In this document: positions 18,730 to 28,491 of the stretch, piece by piece
Layout: each line of letters begins with the position of its first letter
How positions within the stretch are numbered: position 1 is the first letter of the stretch
Assembly (NCBI RefSeq): GCF_902459615.1
Contig: NZ_CABPSA010000008.1
Location: 62,001-126,000 of the forward strand
DNA from: Pandoraea commovens
GTDB taxonomy: Bacteria > Pseudomonadota > Gammaproteobacteria > Burkholderiales > Burkholderiaceae
Direction of reading: 5' to 3'
Length of the DNA: 64,000 bases
Translations under genes and position numbers: made by a program
Notes under the pieces: model-generated
The model's input: the letters and a program-made list of their open reading frames with translations, nothing else
Told to the model about the DNA's origin: nothing
Database searches by the model: none

Positions 18730-19635
18730 GTGACTACCCCCGCTCTGAACGCCCTGTACGAATCCTCCCTCAAGAGCCTGCCGCTGCTCTCGCGCGGCAA
18801 AGTGCGCGATAACTACGCCGTCGGCGACGACAAGCTGCTGATCGTGACGACGGACCGCCTCTCGGCGTTCGACGTGATCATGGGCGAGCCGATTCCGGGC
18901 AAGGGCCGTGTGCTCAACCAGATGGCCAACTTCTGGTTCGACAAGCTCGCACACGTTGTGCCGAACCACCTGACGGGCGTGGCCCCGGAGACGGTCGTCT
19001 CCGCCGACGAAGCCGCGCAGGTCGCTGGCCGTGCGGTCGTGGTCAAGCGTCTGAAGCCGATCCTCGTCGAAGCCGTGGTGCGTGGCTATCTGGCTGGCAG
19101 CGGCTGGAAGGACTATCAGGCAACGGGCGCGGTGTGCGGCGTGAAGCTGCCCGCGGGTCTGCAAAACGCACAGCAACTCCCCGAACCGATCTTCACCCCG
19201 GCGGCCAAGGCCGAACTGGGCGAACACGACGAGAACATCAGCTTCGACGACATGGTCAGCCGCATCGGTCGCGAACTGGCCGAGCAGATCCGCGAGATCT
19301 CGATCCGTCTGTACAAGGAAGCCGCCGCTTACGCCGCTACGCGCGGCATCATCATCGCCGACACGAAGTTCGAATTCGGTCTGGATGACGACGGCAAGCT
19401 GCACCTGATGGACGAAGCCCTGACCGCCGATTCGTCGCGTTTCTGGCCCGCCGATTCGTACGCCGTGGGTAGCAACCCGCCGTCGTTCGACAAGCAGTTC
19501 GTGCGCGACTGGCTGGAAACGCAGCCGTGGGGCAAGACCCCGCCCGCACCGGCGCTGCCGACGGAAGTCGTCGAGAAGACGGCCGCCAAGTACCGCGAGG
19601 CGCTCGAGCGCCTGACCGGCCAGCAACTGGCCTGA
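18730..19635 (+). CDS. purC: Phosphoribosylaminoimidazole-succinocarboxamide synthase
   Basis: A 301-residue SAICAR synthetase that joins CAIR and aspartate with ATP in purine synthesis. Family signatures are [19 protein letters not shown], the [11 protein letters not shown] block, [15 protein letters not shown] and [12 protein letters not shown]. The start is taken as the GTG at 18730 ([14 protein letters not shown]): no ATG fits the known N-terminus, and the -10 element lies just upstream. Confidence 0.96.
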   Translation: MTTPALNALYESSLKSLPLLSRGKVRDNYAVGDDKLLIVTTDRLSAFDVIMGEPIPGKGRVLNQMANFWFDKLAHVVPNHLTGVAPETVVSADEAAQVAGRAVVVKRLKPILVEAVVRGYLAGSGWKDYQATGAVCGVKLPAGLQNAQQLPEPIFTPAAKAELGEHDENISFDDMVSRIGRELAEQIREISIRLYKEAAAYAATRGIIIADTKFEFGLDDDGKLHLMDEALTADSSRFWPADSYAVGSNPPSFDKQFVRDWLETQPWGKTPPAPALPTEVVEKTAAKYREALERLTGQQLA

Positions 19636-19651
19636 GCGGGGCACTGAGACT

Positions 19652-20158
19652 ATGAGCGACAAACAAGCCGTGGCCCCGCGCGTTGGCGTGGTAATGGGGT
19701 CCAACTCGGACTGGGAAGTGATGAAGAACGCGGCCGCCATTCTGGCCGAGTTCGGTGTGCCTTACGAGGCGCAGGTCGTCTCGGCGCACCGCATGCCGGA
19801 CGACATGTTCCGTTATGCCGAAGCCGCACGCGAGCGCGGTCTGGTCGCGATCATCGCCGGTGCCGGCGGTGCCGCGCACCTGCCGGGCATGATCGCCGCG
19901 AAGACGACCGTGCCGGTGCTGGGCGTGCCCGTGCCGAGCAAGTATCTGCGTGGCGAAGACTCGCTGCTGTCCATCGTGCAAATGCCCAAGGGCGTGCCCG
20001 TCGCCACCTTCGCCATCGGTGAAGCCGGTGCGGCCAACGCGGCGCTGTTCGCCGTCTCGATGCTGGCTGCCGACGACAAGACGCTCGCCGATAAGCTCGA
20101 CGCGTTCCGTGCGAAGCAGACCGAAGCGGCGCGCGGCATGACGCTGCCCGCGCTGTAA
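19652..20158 (+). CDS. purE: N5-carboxyaminoimidazole ribonucleotide mutase
   Basis: A 168-residue class I PurE that moves the carboxyl group of N5-CAIR to give CAIR. The [14 protein letters not shown] and [11 protein letters not shown] motifs are the substrate-binding hallmarks, with the catalytic His in SAHR, followed by [18 protein letters not shown]. It lies 16 bases after purC and is followed by purK. Confidence 0.97.
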   Translation: MSDKQAVAPRVGVVMGSNSDWEVMKNAAAILAEFGVPYEAQVVSAHRMPDDMFRYAEAARERGLVAIIAGAGGAAHLPGMIAAKTTVPVLGVPVPSKYLRGEDSLLSIVQMPKGVPVATFAIGEAGAANAALFAVSMLAADDKTLADKLDAFRAKQTEAARGMTLPAL

Positions 20159-20198
20159 AAGAAAAAACGTCCCCGCTACCGTCTGTTCCTAAACGTCG

Positions 20199-21392
20199 AT
20201 GAATTCCGTCTCCGCTGCGCCCGTCCTTCCCGGCCAATGGCTGGGTATGCTGGGCGGCGGCCAACTCGGCCGCATGTTCTGTTTTGCCGCCCAGTCGATG
20301 GGTTACAAGGTCTGTGTGCTGGACCCGGACCCGCGTTGCCCGGCCGGTGCCGTGGCCGACCGTCTGATCGTGGCCGATTATCGTGACGAGACGGCACTCG
20401 CCGAGCTGGCCGCGCTGTGTCCGGCCGTGTCGACCGAGTTCGAGAACGTGCCGTCGCAGTCGCTCGATTTCCTCGCGCAAACCACGACCGTGAGCCCTGC
20501 CGGGCGCTGCGTCGCGATTGCGCAGGATCGTGTGGCGGAGAAGCGTTTCATCGAAAGCTGCGGTGTGCCCGTGGCCCCGCATCTGGTGATCGAGTCGAAC
20601 GAGGCGCTCGCCGCCATCGGAGACGCGGCCATCGAGAGCGTGTTGCCGGGCATTCTGAAGACGGCGCGTCTGGGCTACGACGGCAAGGGGCAGGTGCGTG
20701 TGAACACGTCCGCTGAAGCCCGCGAAGCCTATGCGGCACTCGGCGGTGTGCCGTGCGTGCTGGAAAAGCGTCTGGCGCTGGCCTTCGAAGTGTCCGTGCT
20801 GAGTGCACGTGGCGCTGACGGCAAGGTCGCCACGTACCCGCTCGCCCAGAACGTCCACATCGACGGCATTCTCGCGACGACGACGGTGCCTGCTCCCGAT
20901 GCGGCACCGGCGATTGCCGACGCCGCGCGTGCGGCGGCTGCGGCGATTGCGTCGCAAATGGATTACGTGGGTGTGCTGTGCGTCGAGTTCTTCATCCTGA
21001 AGGACGGTTCGTTGGTCGCGAACGAAATGGCGCCGCGCCCCCACAACAGCGGTCACTATACGATCGACGCTTGCGCTTCGAGCCAGTTCGAACAGCAAGT
21101 GCGCGCGATGGCCGGACTGCCGCTCGGCGAGACGCGTCAGCACTCGCCAGCCGTGATGCTCAACATCCTCGGTGACATCTGGTTCGACGGCCCGGCCAAA
21201 GACCAGCCGCGTACGCCCGCCTGGGCGGCGGTGGCGGCGCTGCCGTCCGCACGCGTGCATCTGTACGGTAAGGAAGACGCGCGCGTGGGCCGCAAGATGG
21301 GCCACATCACCTTCGCAGGCGCTACGCTCGACGAAGCCCGCAAGGCGTGCGTGAGCGCAGCGGCCAGCCTCGATATCCCGCTGGAAGACTAA
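20199..21392 (+). CDS. purK: N5-carboxyaminoimidazole ribonucleotide synthase
   Basis: A 397-residue ATP-grasp enzyme that uses ATP and bicarbonate to convert AIR to N5-CAIR. It shows the N-terminal [19 protein letters not shown] nucleotide-binding turn, [13 protein letters not shown] in the ATP-grasp region and the [18 protein letters not shown] metal and substrate motif. Together with PurE it completes the bacterial two-step route to CAIR. It is 40 bases after purE. Confidence 0.97.
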   Translation: MNSVSAAPVLPGQWLGMLGGGQLGRMFCFAAQSMGYKVCVLDPDPRCPAGAVADRLIVADYRDETALAELAALCPAVSTEFENVPSQSLDFLAQTTTVSPAGRCVAIAQDRVAEKRFIESCGVPVAPHLVIESNEALAAIGDAAIESVLPGILKTARLGYDGKGQVRVNTSAEAREAYAALGGVPCVLEKRLALAFEVSVLSARGADGKVATYPLAQNVHIDGILATTTVPAPDAAPAIADAARAAAAAIASQMDYVGVLCVEFFILKDGSLVANEMAPRPHNSGHYTIDACASSQFEQQVRAMAGLPLGETRQHSPAVMLNILGDIWFDGPAKDQPRTPAWAAVAALPSARVHLYGKEDARVGRKMGHITFAGATLDEARKACVSAAASLDIPLED

Positions 21393-21401
21393 GCGCGCGC
21401 G

Positions 21402-22490
21402 ATGTCCACGCCCTCCACGCCCCAGACACCTCTGACGACGTCGCCGTCCGACGCTTCGCGCATTGTCATGCCGCCTGCGGCTGCCATCACGCAAGCGGCC
21501 GAGCAACTGGCGGCGGGCGAGTTGGTCGCGTTCCCGACGGAGACGGTCTACGGGCTTGGCGGCGACGCGGAGAATCCAGCGGCTGTGGCGTCGATCTACG
21601 CGGCGAAGGGGCGTCCGGCTAATCATCCGGTCATCGTGCACTTTTCGCCGGAAGGCGATCCCGGCTACTGGAGCGACGACGTCACGCCTGCCGCGCGCAA
21701 GCTGATGGACGCGTTCTGGCCCGGCCCTCTCACGCTCATTCTCAAACGCGCACCGCATATCCCGGACGCCGTCTCCGGCGGTCAGGATTCGGTCGGTTTG
21801 CGTGTGCCGTCGCATCCGGTGTCGCAGGCGTTGCTGCGCGAGTTCGCCCGGATCAAAGGCGGGCAGGGTGGTGTGGCAGGTCCGTCCGCCAACCGGTTCG
21901 GTCAGGTAAGTCCGACCGCCGCTCAGCACGTGCGTGACGAGTTCGCCGGATTGCCGGGCGTGACCGTTCATGTGCTCGATGGCGGAGAAGCGGCCGTCGG
22001 TATCGAGTCGACCATCGTGGATCTTTCGCGCGGATTCCCGGCGCTGCTGCGTCCGGGGCATATCACGCCGGAACAGATCGCCGAGGCGCTGGGCGAGATG
22101 CCGCGTCTGCCGGGGCAGGACAGCAATGCACCGCGCGCCTCAGGCACGCTCAAGGCGCATTACGCGCCGCGCACGCCGTTGTATCTGTGCGACGCCGGGC
22201 AGTTCGCGGCGGCGCTGGCCGTGCGTCCCGCAGGCGAACGTGTGGCCGTGGTGGCCTTTGCGCCGACACTCGCGACGCTTCCCGCCGATATCGCCGCCTC
22301 CACCGACATCGTGAAGCTTGTGCTGCCTGCCACGCCCGCCGGTCTGGCGACCGATCTGTACGCGATGCTGCGCCGCCTCGACCGCGCCAACGTCACGCAC
22401 ATTCTGTTCGAGCGTCTGCCGGACACGCCCGCCTGGGCGGCTGTCGGCGACCGCCTTGGCCGCGCCGCAGCGGCATTCGAACGCGCTTAG
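21402..22490 (+). CDS. L-threonylcarbamoyladenylate synthase, Sua5 type
   Basis: A 362-residue two-domain enzyme that makes threonylcarbamoyl-AMP for the t6A37 modification of tRNAs reading ANN codons. The YrdC domain occupies about residues 25-215, with LVAFPTETVYGLGGDAENP, the IYAAKGRP motif and the KGGQGGVAGPSANRFG block. The linker ASGTLKAHYAPRTPL and a C-terminal Sua5 domain (about 245-360) mark it as Sua5 rather than the short TsaC. It follows purK by nine bases. Confidence 0.94.
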   Translation: MSTPSTPQTPLTTSPSDASRIVMPPAAAITQAAEQLAAGELVAFPTETVYGLGGDAENPAAVASIYAAKGRPANHPVIVHFSPEGDPGYWSDDVTPAARKLMDAFWPGPLTLILKRAPHIPDAVSGGQDSVGLRVPSHPVSQALLREFARIKGGQGGVAGPSANRFGQVSPTAAQHVRDEFAGLPGVTVHVLDGGEAAVGIESTIVDLSRGFPALLRPGHITPEQIAEALGEMPRLPGQDSNAPRASGTLKAHYAPRTPLYLCDAGQFAAALAVRPAGERVAVVAFAPTLATLPADIAASTDIVKLVLPATPAGLATDLYAMLRRLDRANVTHILFERLPDTPAWAAVGDRLGRAAAAFERA

Positions 22491-22505
22491 ATCTCCTCTC
22501 CCGGC

Positions 22506-23372
22506 TTAGGTCGTCTTTCCCTCCGGCATCGGCGTCGTCTCACGTGCATGACGCCATTCCGGCGGCCCGAACAACGCCATCCACTTGTTTCTCCAGCCCG
22601 GCATCGTGGCGACGTCGTGCGCCATCGTGCGCCATTCGTGGAACGTCAATGTGATCGGGTTATGGGTGTGGATCTGATCGACGATGCCGTATTCGCACGG
22701 CTCGGCGTCGCTTTCTTCGACGTATGAGCCGAACATGCGGTCCCAGATCACCAGCACGCCTGCGTAATTCCGGTCGATGTAGCGCGGGTTGCGTGCGTGA
22801 TGTGCACGATGGATCGACGGCGTATTGAGCACGTACTCCAGCCAGCCGAGCTTCGGAATTGCCTGCGTGTGCACGAAGAACTGGAACGCGAGGTTGAGCA
22901 GCACCACGCCGACGATCTGGATCGGGGTGAAGCCGATGAGCGCCATCGGCGTCCAGAACAACCACATGCCCGCCACCGGGTACATCAGGCTCTGCCGGAA
23001 GGCCGTCGACAGATTCAGCCGCTCGGACGAGTGATGCACGACGTGCGCCGCCCACAACCAGCGAACGCGGTGGCTGGCGCGGTGAAACACGTAGTAGAGA
23101 AAATCCTGAACGATGAAGAGCAGCACGAAGCCGACCCATCCGGCGGGCATCGTGTAGATACGGTGATGGTCGTAGAGCCACGCGTAGAACGGCACGATGA
23201 GCAGCCATGCGAGCTTGTCCGCGCCCTGATGCATGAGCGCGAGCGTCGCGTTGCTGATGGTGTCCTTCAGGCTGTACATGCCGGGACGGCGGCGTCGCCA
23301 GTACCACGCCTCGATGCCGATGCACAGCACGAAGACCGGCGCGAGCGCCAGCAGAATCAACTCGACGTTCAT
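22506..23372 (-). CDS. Sterol desaturase / fatty acid hydroxylase family protein
   Basis: A 288-residue integral membrane di-iron protein. The histidine boxes are visible: HRASH, HVVHH and HRAHHARN, followed by NYAGVLVIWDRMFGSY typical of the family. About four hydrophobic segments precede and separate them. Members hydroxylate or desaturate lipids; here the substrate could be a membrane lipid or hopanoid, but the sequence does not decide. The start at 23372 (MNVELILL) sits after a GAGGAGACGCGAGG stretch. It converges on sua5 with a 15-base gap. Confidence 0.9.
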   Translation of the reverse strand: MNVELILLALAPVFVLCIGIEAWYWRRRRPGMYSLKDTISNATLALMHQGADKLAWLLIVPFYAWLYDHHRIYTMPAGWVGFVLLFIVQDFLYYVFHRASHRVRWLWAAHVVHHSSERLNLSTAFRQSLMYPVAGMWLFWTPMALIGFTPIQIVGVVLLNLAFQFFVHTQAIPKLGWLEYVLNTPSIHRAHHARNPRYIDRNYAGVLVIWDRMFGSYVEESDAEPCEYGIVDQIHTHNPITLTFHEWRTMAHDVATMPGWRNKWMALFGPPEWRHARETTPMPEGKTT

Positions 23373-23634
23373 GACCTCGCGTCTCCTCACGATTGGGTCA
23401 TCTGAACCGGTGTCCCTGCATCTCTTGACGTGCCAATTTACGTGACACGGCCGGTGCAGGTGACACCGATGGAACGTCTATTCTGACGCGAATCACCCTC
23501 GCTGGCGCTGCCGTTAGAGGGAAACGTCAAGTGCCGCGCCGGGCCTCGCTTCTGCGTCGATGCACGTCGAAAGCACAACGTAAGCGTGATGCAAGCCCGA
23601 CGCCAGCTCCACTCAAGGGGCGCTCATGGGGCAC

Positions 23635-25155
23635 TCATGGGGCATTTTCGTACACCCACGAAATCAGCGCGTCGTTGAACGGACGCGCGTTGCTGGCCTT
23701 CGGATCGTTGATCAGCGACACCACGACGTAAGTGCTGCCGGAGCGCGTCGCAACGTAGCCAGCTACCGCACCCACATCGTCGAGCGTGCCCGTCTTGATG
23801 TGCGCGTTGCCTGCCACGTCTCGATTGGTCAGACGATTGCGCATGGTGCCGTCGACGCCGACCGTCGGCATCGATTCGATGAGCACCTGCCCGGTCGGGC
23901 TATTGATGCCGTGTTGCAGCAGTCGCGCCAGTTCCGAAGCGCTGATGCGCTCCACACGTGACAGACCGGAGCCGTTCTCCACGACGAGGCCCGGCGTGGC
24001 GATATCGTTCTTCTCGAGCCAGCGGGTGAGCACTTCACGCGAACGGGCGATGCTGGCGGGCGTTTTGCCGTCGGCGGCGAACCCCAGCGTGAGGAACAAC
24101 TGACGTGCCATCACGTTGTTGCTGAACTTGTTCATGTCGTGCACGACTTCGGCCAGCGTCTGACCGCGGTGCGTGACGAGCAGACGTGCACCCGGCGGGA
24201 CAACACCCGTACGTACGTTGCCGGTGAACTGGCCGCCCGATGCCTGCCACAGCGCACGGAAGCCACCCAGGAAGAAGCGGTCGCGATCGGGTGCGGCGAT
24301 GTTCCATCCCTTGTCCTCGCACGACGCAGGATACGTGCCCGAGAAGTGCGCCACATAGGCGCCGTCGGGTGTCGTGCTCAGTGTGGGATGAATCCGCGTG
24401 AGCCAGTCGCCGCAATTGCCTGCGGGCGTCGACGACATTTCGTTCGCCACCTGCAGGTTCGCGAGCGGAGGCAGCACGCCGACGTCCACGGTGCCGTTCG
24501 GATTGCCGGTGAAGCTGAAGGACATTGCCTTGAACGAGTACAGCAGCGGATCCGGCGCGACGTTGTAGGGACGGTCGGTGTCGCCGTCGATGGGCCCTTG
24601 CGCGCCGATGTCCGCGCTATAGGCAGAACGGTCGAGCACGATGTCACCGTTGATGTTCGTCACGCCCGCATTGCGCAGTTCGGTGACGAATTTCTCCATC
24701 TCTTCCGGCACCAGCTTCGGATCGCCCGTGCCCTTGAAGTAGAGATTGCCGTTGAGTGTACGACCGTCGGATGCACCGTCGGTGTACGCCTGCGTACGCC
24801 AGCGATAGTCGGGGCCGAGTGTGTCGAGCGCGGCAATCGTCGTGACGAGCTTCATCGTCGACGCGGGATTGCGCGGCACGTTCGGATTCACGGCGAGCAG
24901 CGGTGCAGGCACCGCGCCACGCGTTTGCAGCGGGTTGTCCACTTTCGCGACGATCACGCTCACGTGCGACGCGGGCACCTTGCTCGCCGCCAGCGCGCGG
25001 GCCAGCGGTTGCGGCAACGGTGTGGCATGCGGTGCCGTCACCGGCACCCTCGGCATTTTGCGCTTCGCCTGCTTTTCGGATTTTGCGTGCACGGGCACGC
25101 TTGCCAGCATGGCAATGGCCAGCACCGCGCCACAGGCGCGCGCTACGTTAGGCAT
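23635..25155 (-). CDS. dacB: D-alanyl-D-alanine carboxypeptidase/endopeptidase, PBP4 family
   Basis: A 506-residue periplasmic peptidoglycan hydrolase that trims pentapeptides and cuts crosslinks. The signal peptide is MPNVARACGAVLAIAMLASV, cleaved near VHA at residue 24. Active-site motifs of the S13 family are present: S99-T-M-K102, SNN in the HDMNKFSNNVMAR stretch, and KTG in HIKTGTLDDV. The usual large insertion between SxxK and SxN is present. The frame is open upstream and an earlier ATG at 25275 exists, but the signal peptide supports 25155. Confidence 0.94.
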   Translation of the reverse strand: MPNVARACGAVLAIAMLASVPVHAKSEKQAKRKMPRVPVTAPHATPLPQPLARALAASKVPASHVSVIVAKVDNPLQTRGAVPAPLLAVNPNVPRNPASTMKLVTTIAALDTLGPDYRWRTQAYTDGASDGRTLNGNLYFKGTGDPKLVPEEMEKFVTELRNAGVTNINGDIVLDRSAYSADIGAQGPIDGDTDRPYNVAPDPLLYSFKAMSFSFTGNPNGTVDVGVLPPLANLQVANEMSSTPAGNCGDWLTRIHPTLSTTPDGAYVAHFSGTYPASCEDKGWNIAAPDRDRFFLGGFRALWQASGGQFTGNVRTGVVPPGARLLVTHRGQTLAEVVHDMNKFSNNVMARQLFLTLGFAADGKTPASIARSREVLTRWLEKNDIATPGLVVENGSGLSRVERISASELARLLQHGINSPTGQVLIESMPTVGVDGTMRNRLTNRDVAGNAHIKTGTLDDVGAVAGYVATRSGSTYVVVSLINDPKASNARPFNDALISWVYENAP

Positions 25156-25516
25156 TGGGGAAATGGCGGAGCGCGACGGAAGTGACGAGTGCGGGAGGGA
25201 GCTGAGGCGATGCGGTGCGTCGGACGCGTGACGAAGGCAATGCAAAGGGCGGCGGGGCAGGCGTAGCAAACGCATGACGGGCGGAGTTCTCCAGTGTTGC
25301 GCGCTGCGAAACCCCACAGCGCAGTGCGATGCGTGCCATTGTAAGTCCGACGTGCAACGAACTGTCGCTACAATGAGTCGAATTCCGGTGAGTGTCACTC
25401 GAAGGCAACATTGAGCGATCCCTCGCGACGCGCTTTGCGTCGTGCAAATAGATGGACGCCCAATGCTGGCGACCGATGTCGGACACCCCGGGCAAAGCCT
25501 CAACCGGTGCCAAACC
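25156..25516. other. Divergent intergenic region between dacB and the response regulator
   Basis: About 360 bases with no gene I can support. A TACAAT at 25369-25374 could be a -10 for the two-component operon. It forms one arm of a spaced 7-base inverted repeat with CATTGTA at 25337-25343. The -35 region is poor. Confidence 0.4.
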
Positions 25517-26221
25517 ATGCGAATTTTGTTGGTGGAAGACGATACGATGATCGCCACGGCCGTCATGAAAGGTCTGCGCCAGGACGGCTGGACCGTCGAC
25601 CATGTCGGCGATGGGCAGCGCGCGCTCGACGCGCTCGCCGTGGAGTCGTACGACGCGCTGCTGCTCGATCTCGGTCTGCCGCGTCGCGACGGTATCGACG
25701 TGCTGCGCACGCTGCGCGGTCGTGGCCAGACGCTGCCGGTGCTCATTGCCACCGCGCGCGATGCCGTGGCAGACCGCGTCAAGGGGCTGGACGCCGGTGC
25801 CGACGACTACCTCGTTAAACCCTTCGATCTCGACGAACTCGCGGCGCGGCTGCGCGCACTGGTGCGCCGTCAGGCCGGGCGCAGCGAGCCGTTGCTGCGT
25901 CATGGCGGCATTGTGCTCGACCCGGCAACGCGTCAGATCACCTGCGACGGCACGCCCGTCATGCTCTCGGCGCGCGAATACGCCGTGCTCGAAGCGTTGC
26001 TCAATCGCCCCGGCGCGGTGTTATCCAAGTCGCAGCTCGAAGAGCGCATTTACGGCTGGGGTGAGGAAGTCGCGAGCAACGCCGTCGAAGTCCACATTCA
26101 CGGGTTGCGCAAGAAGCTCGGCGCGGATGCCATCCGCACGGTGCGTGGTGTCGGCTATATGATGCCCGCGCAGACGAACGAGTCCCCGAACGGTGGCATG
26201 TCGGCGCCGGAGGCGAACTGA
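25517..26221 (+). CDS. OmpR/PhoB family response regulator, QseB/PmrA-like
   Basis: A 234-residue DNA-binding response regulator. The receiver domain (1-115) has the acidic pair in LVEDD, phosphoacceptor Asp in ALLLDLGLPRRDG and Lys in DDYLVKPFDLDEL. The winged-helix output domain (about 125-220) ends in VHIHGLRKKLGADAIRTVRG. The pattern is that of the QseB/PmrA branch. The start at MRILLVEDD is clear. Its stop overlaps the kinase start by one base. A PmrA-like direct repeat lies upstream of degP at 28418, a likely target. Confidence 0.95.
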   Translation: MRILLVEDDTMIATAVMKGLRQDGWTVDHVGDGQRALDALAVESYDALLLDLGLPRRDGIDVLRTLRGRGQTLPVLIATARDAVADRVKGLDAGADDYLVKPFDLDELAARLRALVRRQAGRSEPLLRHGGIVLDPATRQITCDGTPVMLSAREYAVLEALLNRPGAVLSKSQLEERIYGWGEEVASNAVEVHIHGLRKKLGADAIRTVRGVGYMMPAQTNESPNGGMSAPEAN

Positions 26222-27630
26222 TGCGCTCGATTCGTCGCCGTCTGCTCTTCGGCTTGCTCATTACGCTGGCGATTGCGCTGGTGCTCGCAGGCATCGCCAT
26301 CTTCCGTCAGGCCCGCACGGAAGCCAACGAGTTGTTCGACTTCCAGTTACAGCAGATGGCGTTGTCGCTGCCTGCCGAATCGTTCTCCAGCGTGCCGGGC
26401 GAGCACAACGACACGGAAGGTCTCGTCATCCAGATATGGAGCCAGAACGGCGTGGAGTTGTACTACTCGCACCCGCGCACCCCACTGCCGCCGCGTGCCG
26501 AACTCGGCTTCACCACCGTGCAGACCCCCGTCGGCGACTGGCGCGTCTACGCGGCGCGCGTGGGCGATAACGTCGTGCAACTGGCGCAGCCGATGGTGAT
26601 CCGCGACTCACTCGCCGTGTCGATGGCGTTGCGCACGCTGCTGCCGCTGGTCGTGGCGATGCCGTTGCTCGGCTTGCTCGTGTGGATTGTCGTGGGACGC
26701 GGGTTGAGACCGCTGCGTCGTGTGACGAAGGCGCTCGATGCGCGTGCGCCGGGCGCATTGGAGGCGTTCCCCGAAGCCGGTTTGCCGGACGAAGTGCGTC
26801 CGCTGGTGCGTGCGCTTAACAGCTTGCTCGGCAGGCTCGACGACGCACTGGTCCAACAAAAGGCCTTCGTTGCAGACGCCGCACATGAGTTGCGTACGCC
26901 GCTCGCCGCTTTGCAGCTTCAGGTGCAGTTGCTCGAACGCGCGCACACCGATGCAGAGCGTGCCGAAGCCATGCGCGATTTGCGTGAGGGCGTGCGTCGT
27001 GCATCACACATGGTCGCGCAGTTGTTGACGCTGGCGCGCCAGGAACCGGATGCCGCGCGTGCGGCAACGGCGTTCACCGACTTGCCGTTGGCTCCGCTGT
27101 TGCAGGACGTCGTGGCGCACCATGCGGCGTTGGCCATCGCACGCGGCATCGATCTGGGGCTGGACGCCCCCGACGCGCTGGCGCAGATCAGTCGCGTGCG
27201 CGGCGATACGAACGCACTGCAGACGCTCTTCGGCAACCTCGTCGACAACGCGCTGAAATACACGCCGCGCGGCGGGCACGTGGATGTGCGTCTGATCTCG
27301 GCAACGCCCTCTCCGGTGGTCGAGATCGAAGACACCGGCCCGGGCATTGCACCGGCCGAGCGCGAGCGCGTGTTCGATCGATTCTTCCGTGGCGGCGCGG
27401 CGGCGGCGGATGGCACGGTGCCGTCCGATGCGTCGGGCCAGTACCCGGCGGACGCGGCAAGCGAGCCGGACGCGCCGCGTGCGCAGGGCAGTGGTCTGGG
27501 TCTCGCCATCGTGCGAAACATCGCGCAGGCGCATGGCGCACAGGTGGAGTTGCTGGACGCTCGCAACGGTCACGGATTGCGCGTGCGCGTGAGCTTCGGC
27601 GGCGCGACCTCGGTGCCGCCTGCGCTGTGA
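26221..27630 (+). CDS. Sensor histidine kinase, QseC/PmrB-like
   Basis: A 469-residue inner-membrane kinase. Transmembrane helix 1 is at about residues 9-28 and helix 2 at about 142-162, enclosing a periplasmic sensor region of about 110 residues. Then come a HAMP-like linker, the H box FVADAAHELRTPLAAL, the N box NLVDNALKYTPRGG, G1 EDTGPGI and G2 GSGLGLAIV. Between G1 and G2 there is an Ala/Asp-rich insert of about 30 residues. It is the partner of the overlapping response regulator. Confidence 0.94.
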   Translation: MRSIRRRLLFGLLITLAIALVLAGIAIFRQARTEANELFDFQLQQMALSLPAESFSSVPGEHNDTEGLVIQIWSQNGVELYYSHPRTPLPPRAELGFTTVQTPVGDWRVYAARVGDNVVQLAQPMVIRDSLAVSMALRTLLPLVVAMPLLGLLVWIVVGRGLRPLRRVTKALDARAPGALEAFPEAGLPDEVRPLVRALNSLLGRLDDALVQQKAFVADAAHELRTPLAALQLQVQLLERAHTDAERAEAMRDLREGVRRASHMVAQLLTLARQEPDAARAATAFTDLPLAPLLQDVVAHHAALAIARGIDLGLDAPDALAQISRVRGDTNALQTLFGNLVDNALKYTPRGGHVDVRLISATPSPVVEIEDTGPGIAPAERERVFDRFFRGGAAAADGTVPSDASGQYPADAASEPDAPRAQGSGLGLAIVRNIAQAHGAQVELLDARNGHGLRVRVSFGGATSVPPAL

Positions 27631-27717
27631 ACTCACGAGTAGCGCGGGCATCGCGGGCATCGCGTCTTGCGGTGCCAGCGCTCGCGCCGACACCGCGTTG
27701 ACGACGGACTGCGCTAC

Positions 27718-28170
27718 TCATCCGCGCGTCACGCCCGTGACCTTGTCGTTTTCAATCGTGAGCGTGCGGCGATCCGGCCGGTGATCGCGCGTCGTCGGCA
27801 TGGCACGGCCGTCCTGCATGCCGATGCGCCACGGGCACCCTTGCAGCATCGACTTCGCTTCCGTAAGCGACTTGCCGACGATGGCCTGATCGGTCGGCGA
27901 ATCCTTCGAGCATTCACCGTTCTGGCTTTGCATCTGCCCGGACATCGCCCCTTGCGCTGGCGTCGAGTCCGCCGGGCCCTGCGTGCCCACGCCATTACCC
28001 GAGGCGGCCTGCGCAGACATCGCCAGCGTCAGACAGAAAAACGTACCGGCTGCGCCGATCCAGCCTGACGCACGACGCGCATGGCGTACGCGGTGACGGG
28101 GCTGGGAGGGCTGTGAGGGCTGGGCGGGCGTGGACGCTGCGGAGGTGCCCAACATATCGATCTTGCGCAT
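27718..28170 (-). CDS. Secreted I78-type peptidase inhibitor candidate
   Basis: A 150-residue protein with a hydrophobic segment (WIGAAGTFFCLTLAMSAQA, about residues 38-56) acting as a late signal sequence. The C-terminal domain has VGKSLTEAKSMLQGCPWRIG and then RDHRPDRRTLTIENDKVTGV. The latter is close to the I78 inhibitor signature, in which a short inhibitory loop precedes DYRPDRLNV-like residues. AGGAGA lies upstream of the start at 28170. It is divergent from the DegP-type protease and convergent with the kinase gene. Inhibitor activity is inference from the motif. Confidence 0.75.
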   Translation of the reverse strand: MRKIDMLGTSAASTPAQPSQPSQPRHRVRHARRASGWIGAAGTFFCLTLAMSAQAASGNGVGTQGPADSTPAQGAMSGQMQSQNGECSKDSPTDQAIVGKSLTEAKSMLQGCPWRIGMQDGRAMPTTRDHRPDRRTLTIENDKVTGVTRG

Positions 28171-28491
28171 CGTGATTCTCCTGTCGATGAAAAGGCGCGG
28201 CGCGAAATTGCACCACCCAGCCACCGTAGACAGCGGCACGCGACGTATGCAAGTCGAACGACGCGAGGTGCGCCTTCAAACGCCAGCAACCGTGACGCAT
28301 AGCAATCGCTGGCGCTCCGAATCGTCTTCGATGAATGACATCGCGGCGTCGACGCCTTTTGCGTCGAATGGCTGCGTTGCCGTCTTAAAGTGCCCCGAAT
28401 GTTTCTTCAAGTTTCGTCTTAAGGTTCTCTTAAGGGAGCCTCTCTACGATGACAGTCATGTTCAAACGTGGTCGTCGGTAAGGAGAGACTC
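28171..28491. other. Divergent regulatory region between the I78 inhibitor and degP
   Basis: About 320 bases with no gene. It contains a CTTAAG direct repeat at 28418-28434, a further CTTAAA at 28384-28389, and a -10-like TACGAT at 28445-28450 on the degP side. I see no hairpin terminator in it. Confidence 0.55.
28418..28434 (+). promoter_or_regulatory. PmrA/QseB-like box upstream of degP
   Basis: CTTAAG is repeated directly with a 5-base spacer (CTTAAG-GTTCT-CTTAAG). This is the arrangement known for PmrA-type regulators (YTTAAK-N5-YTTAAK). The repeat lies 10 bases upstream of a -10-like TACGAT and 57 bases upstream of the degP ATG, a position suited to activation. The two-component system at 25.5-27.6 kb is the obvious candidate regulator. 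Confidence 0.65.

Noticed and set aside
16971-18800. 609-codon frame antisense to the unrecognised 536-residue gene
   Set aside because: I compared both strands because the plus-strand protein is unknown. The plus frame has a good ribosome binding site, normal amino-acid composition and hydrophobic core patterns; the minus frame is Arg-rich and extends into purC.
19851-22061. Long open frame antisense to purE, purK and sua5
   Set aside because: It spans three clear genes on the other strand with Arg/His-rich composition and no domain; it is a shadow of codon bias.
25156-25782. Extended N-terminus of DacB
   Set aside because: The upstream part of the frame overlaps the divergent response-regulator gene and precedes a normal signal peptide, so it is not expected to be translated.
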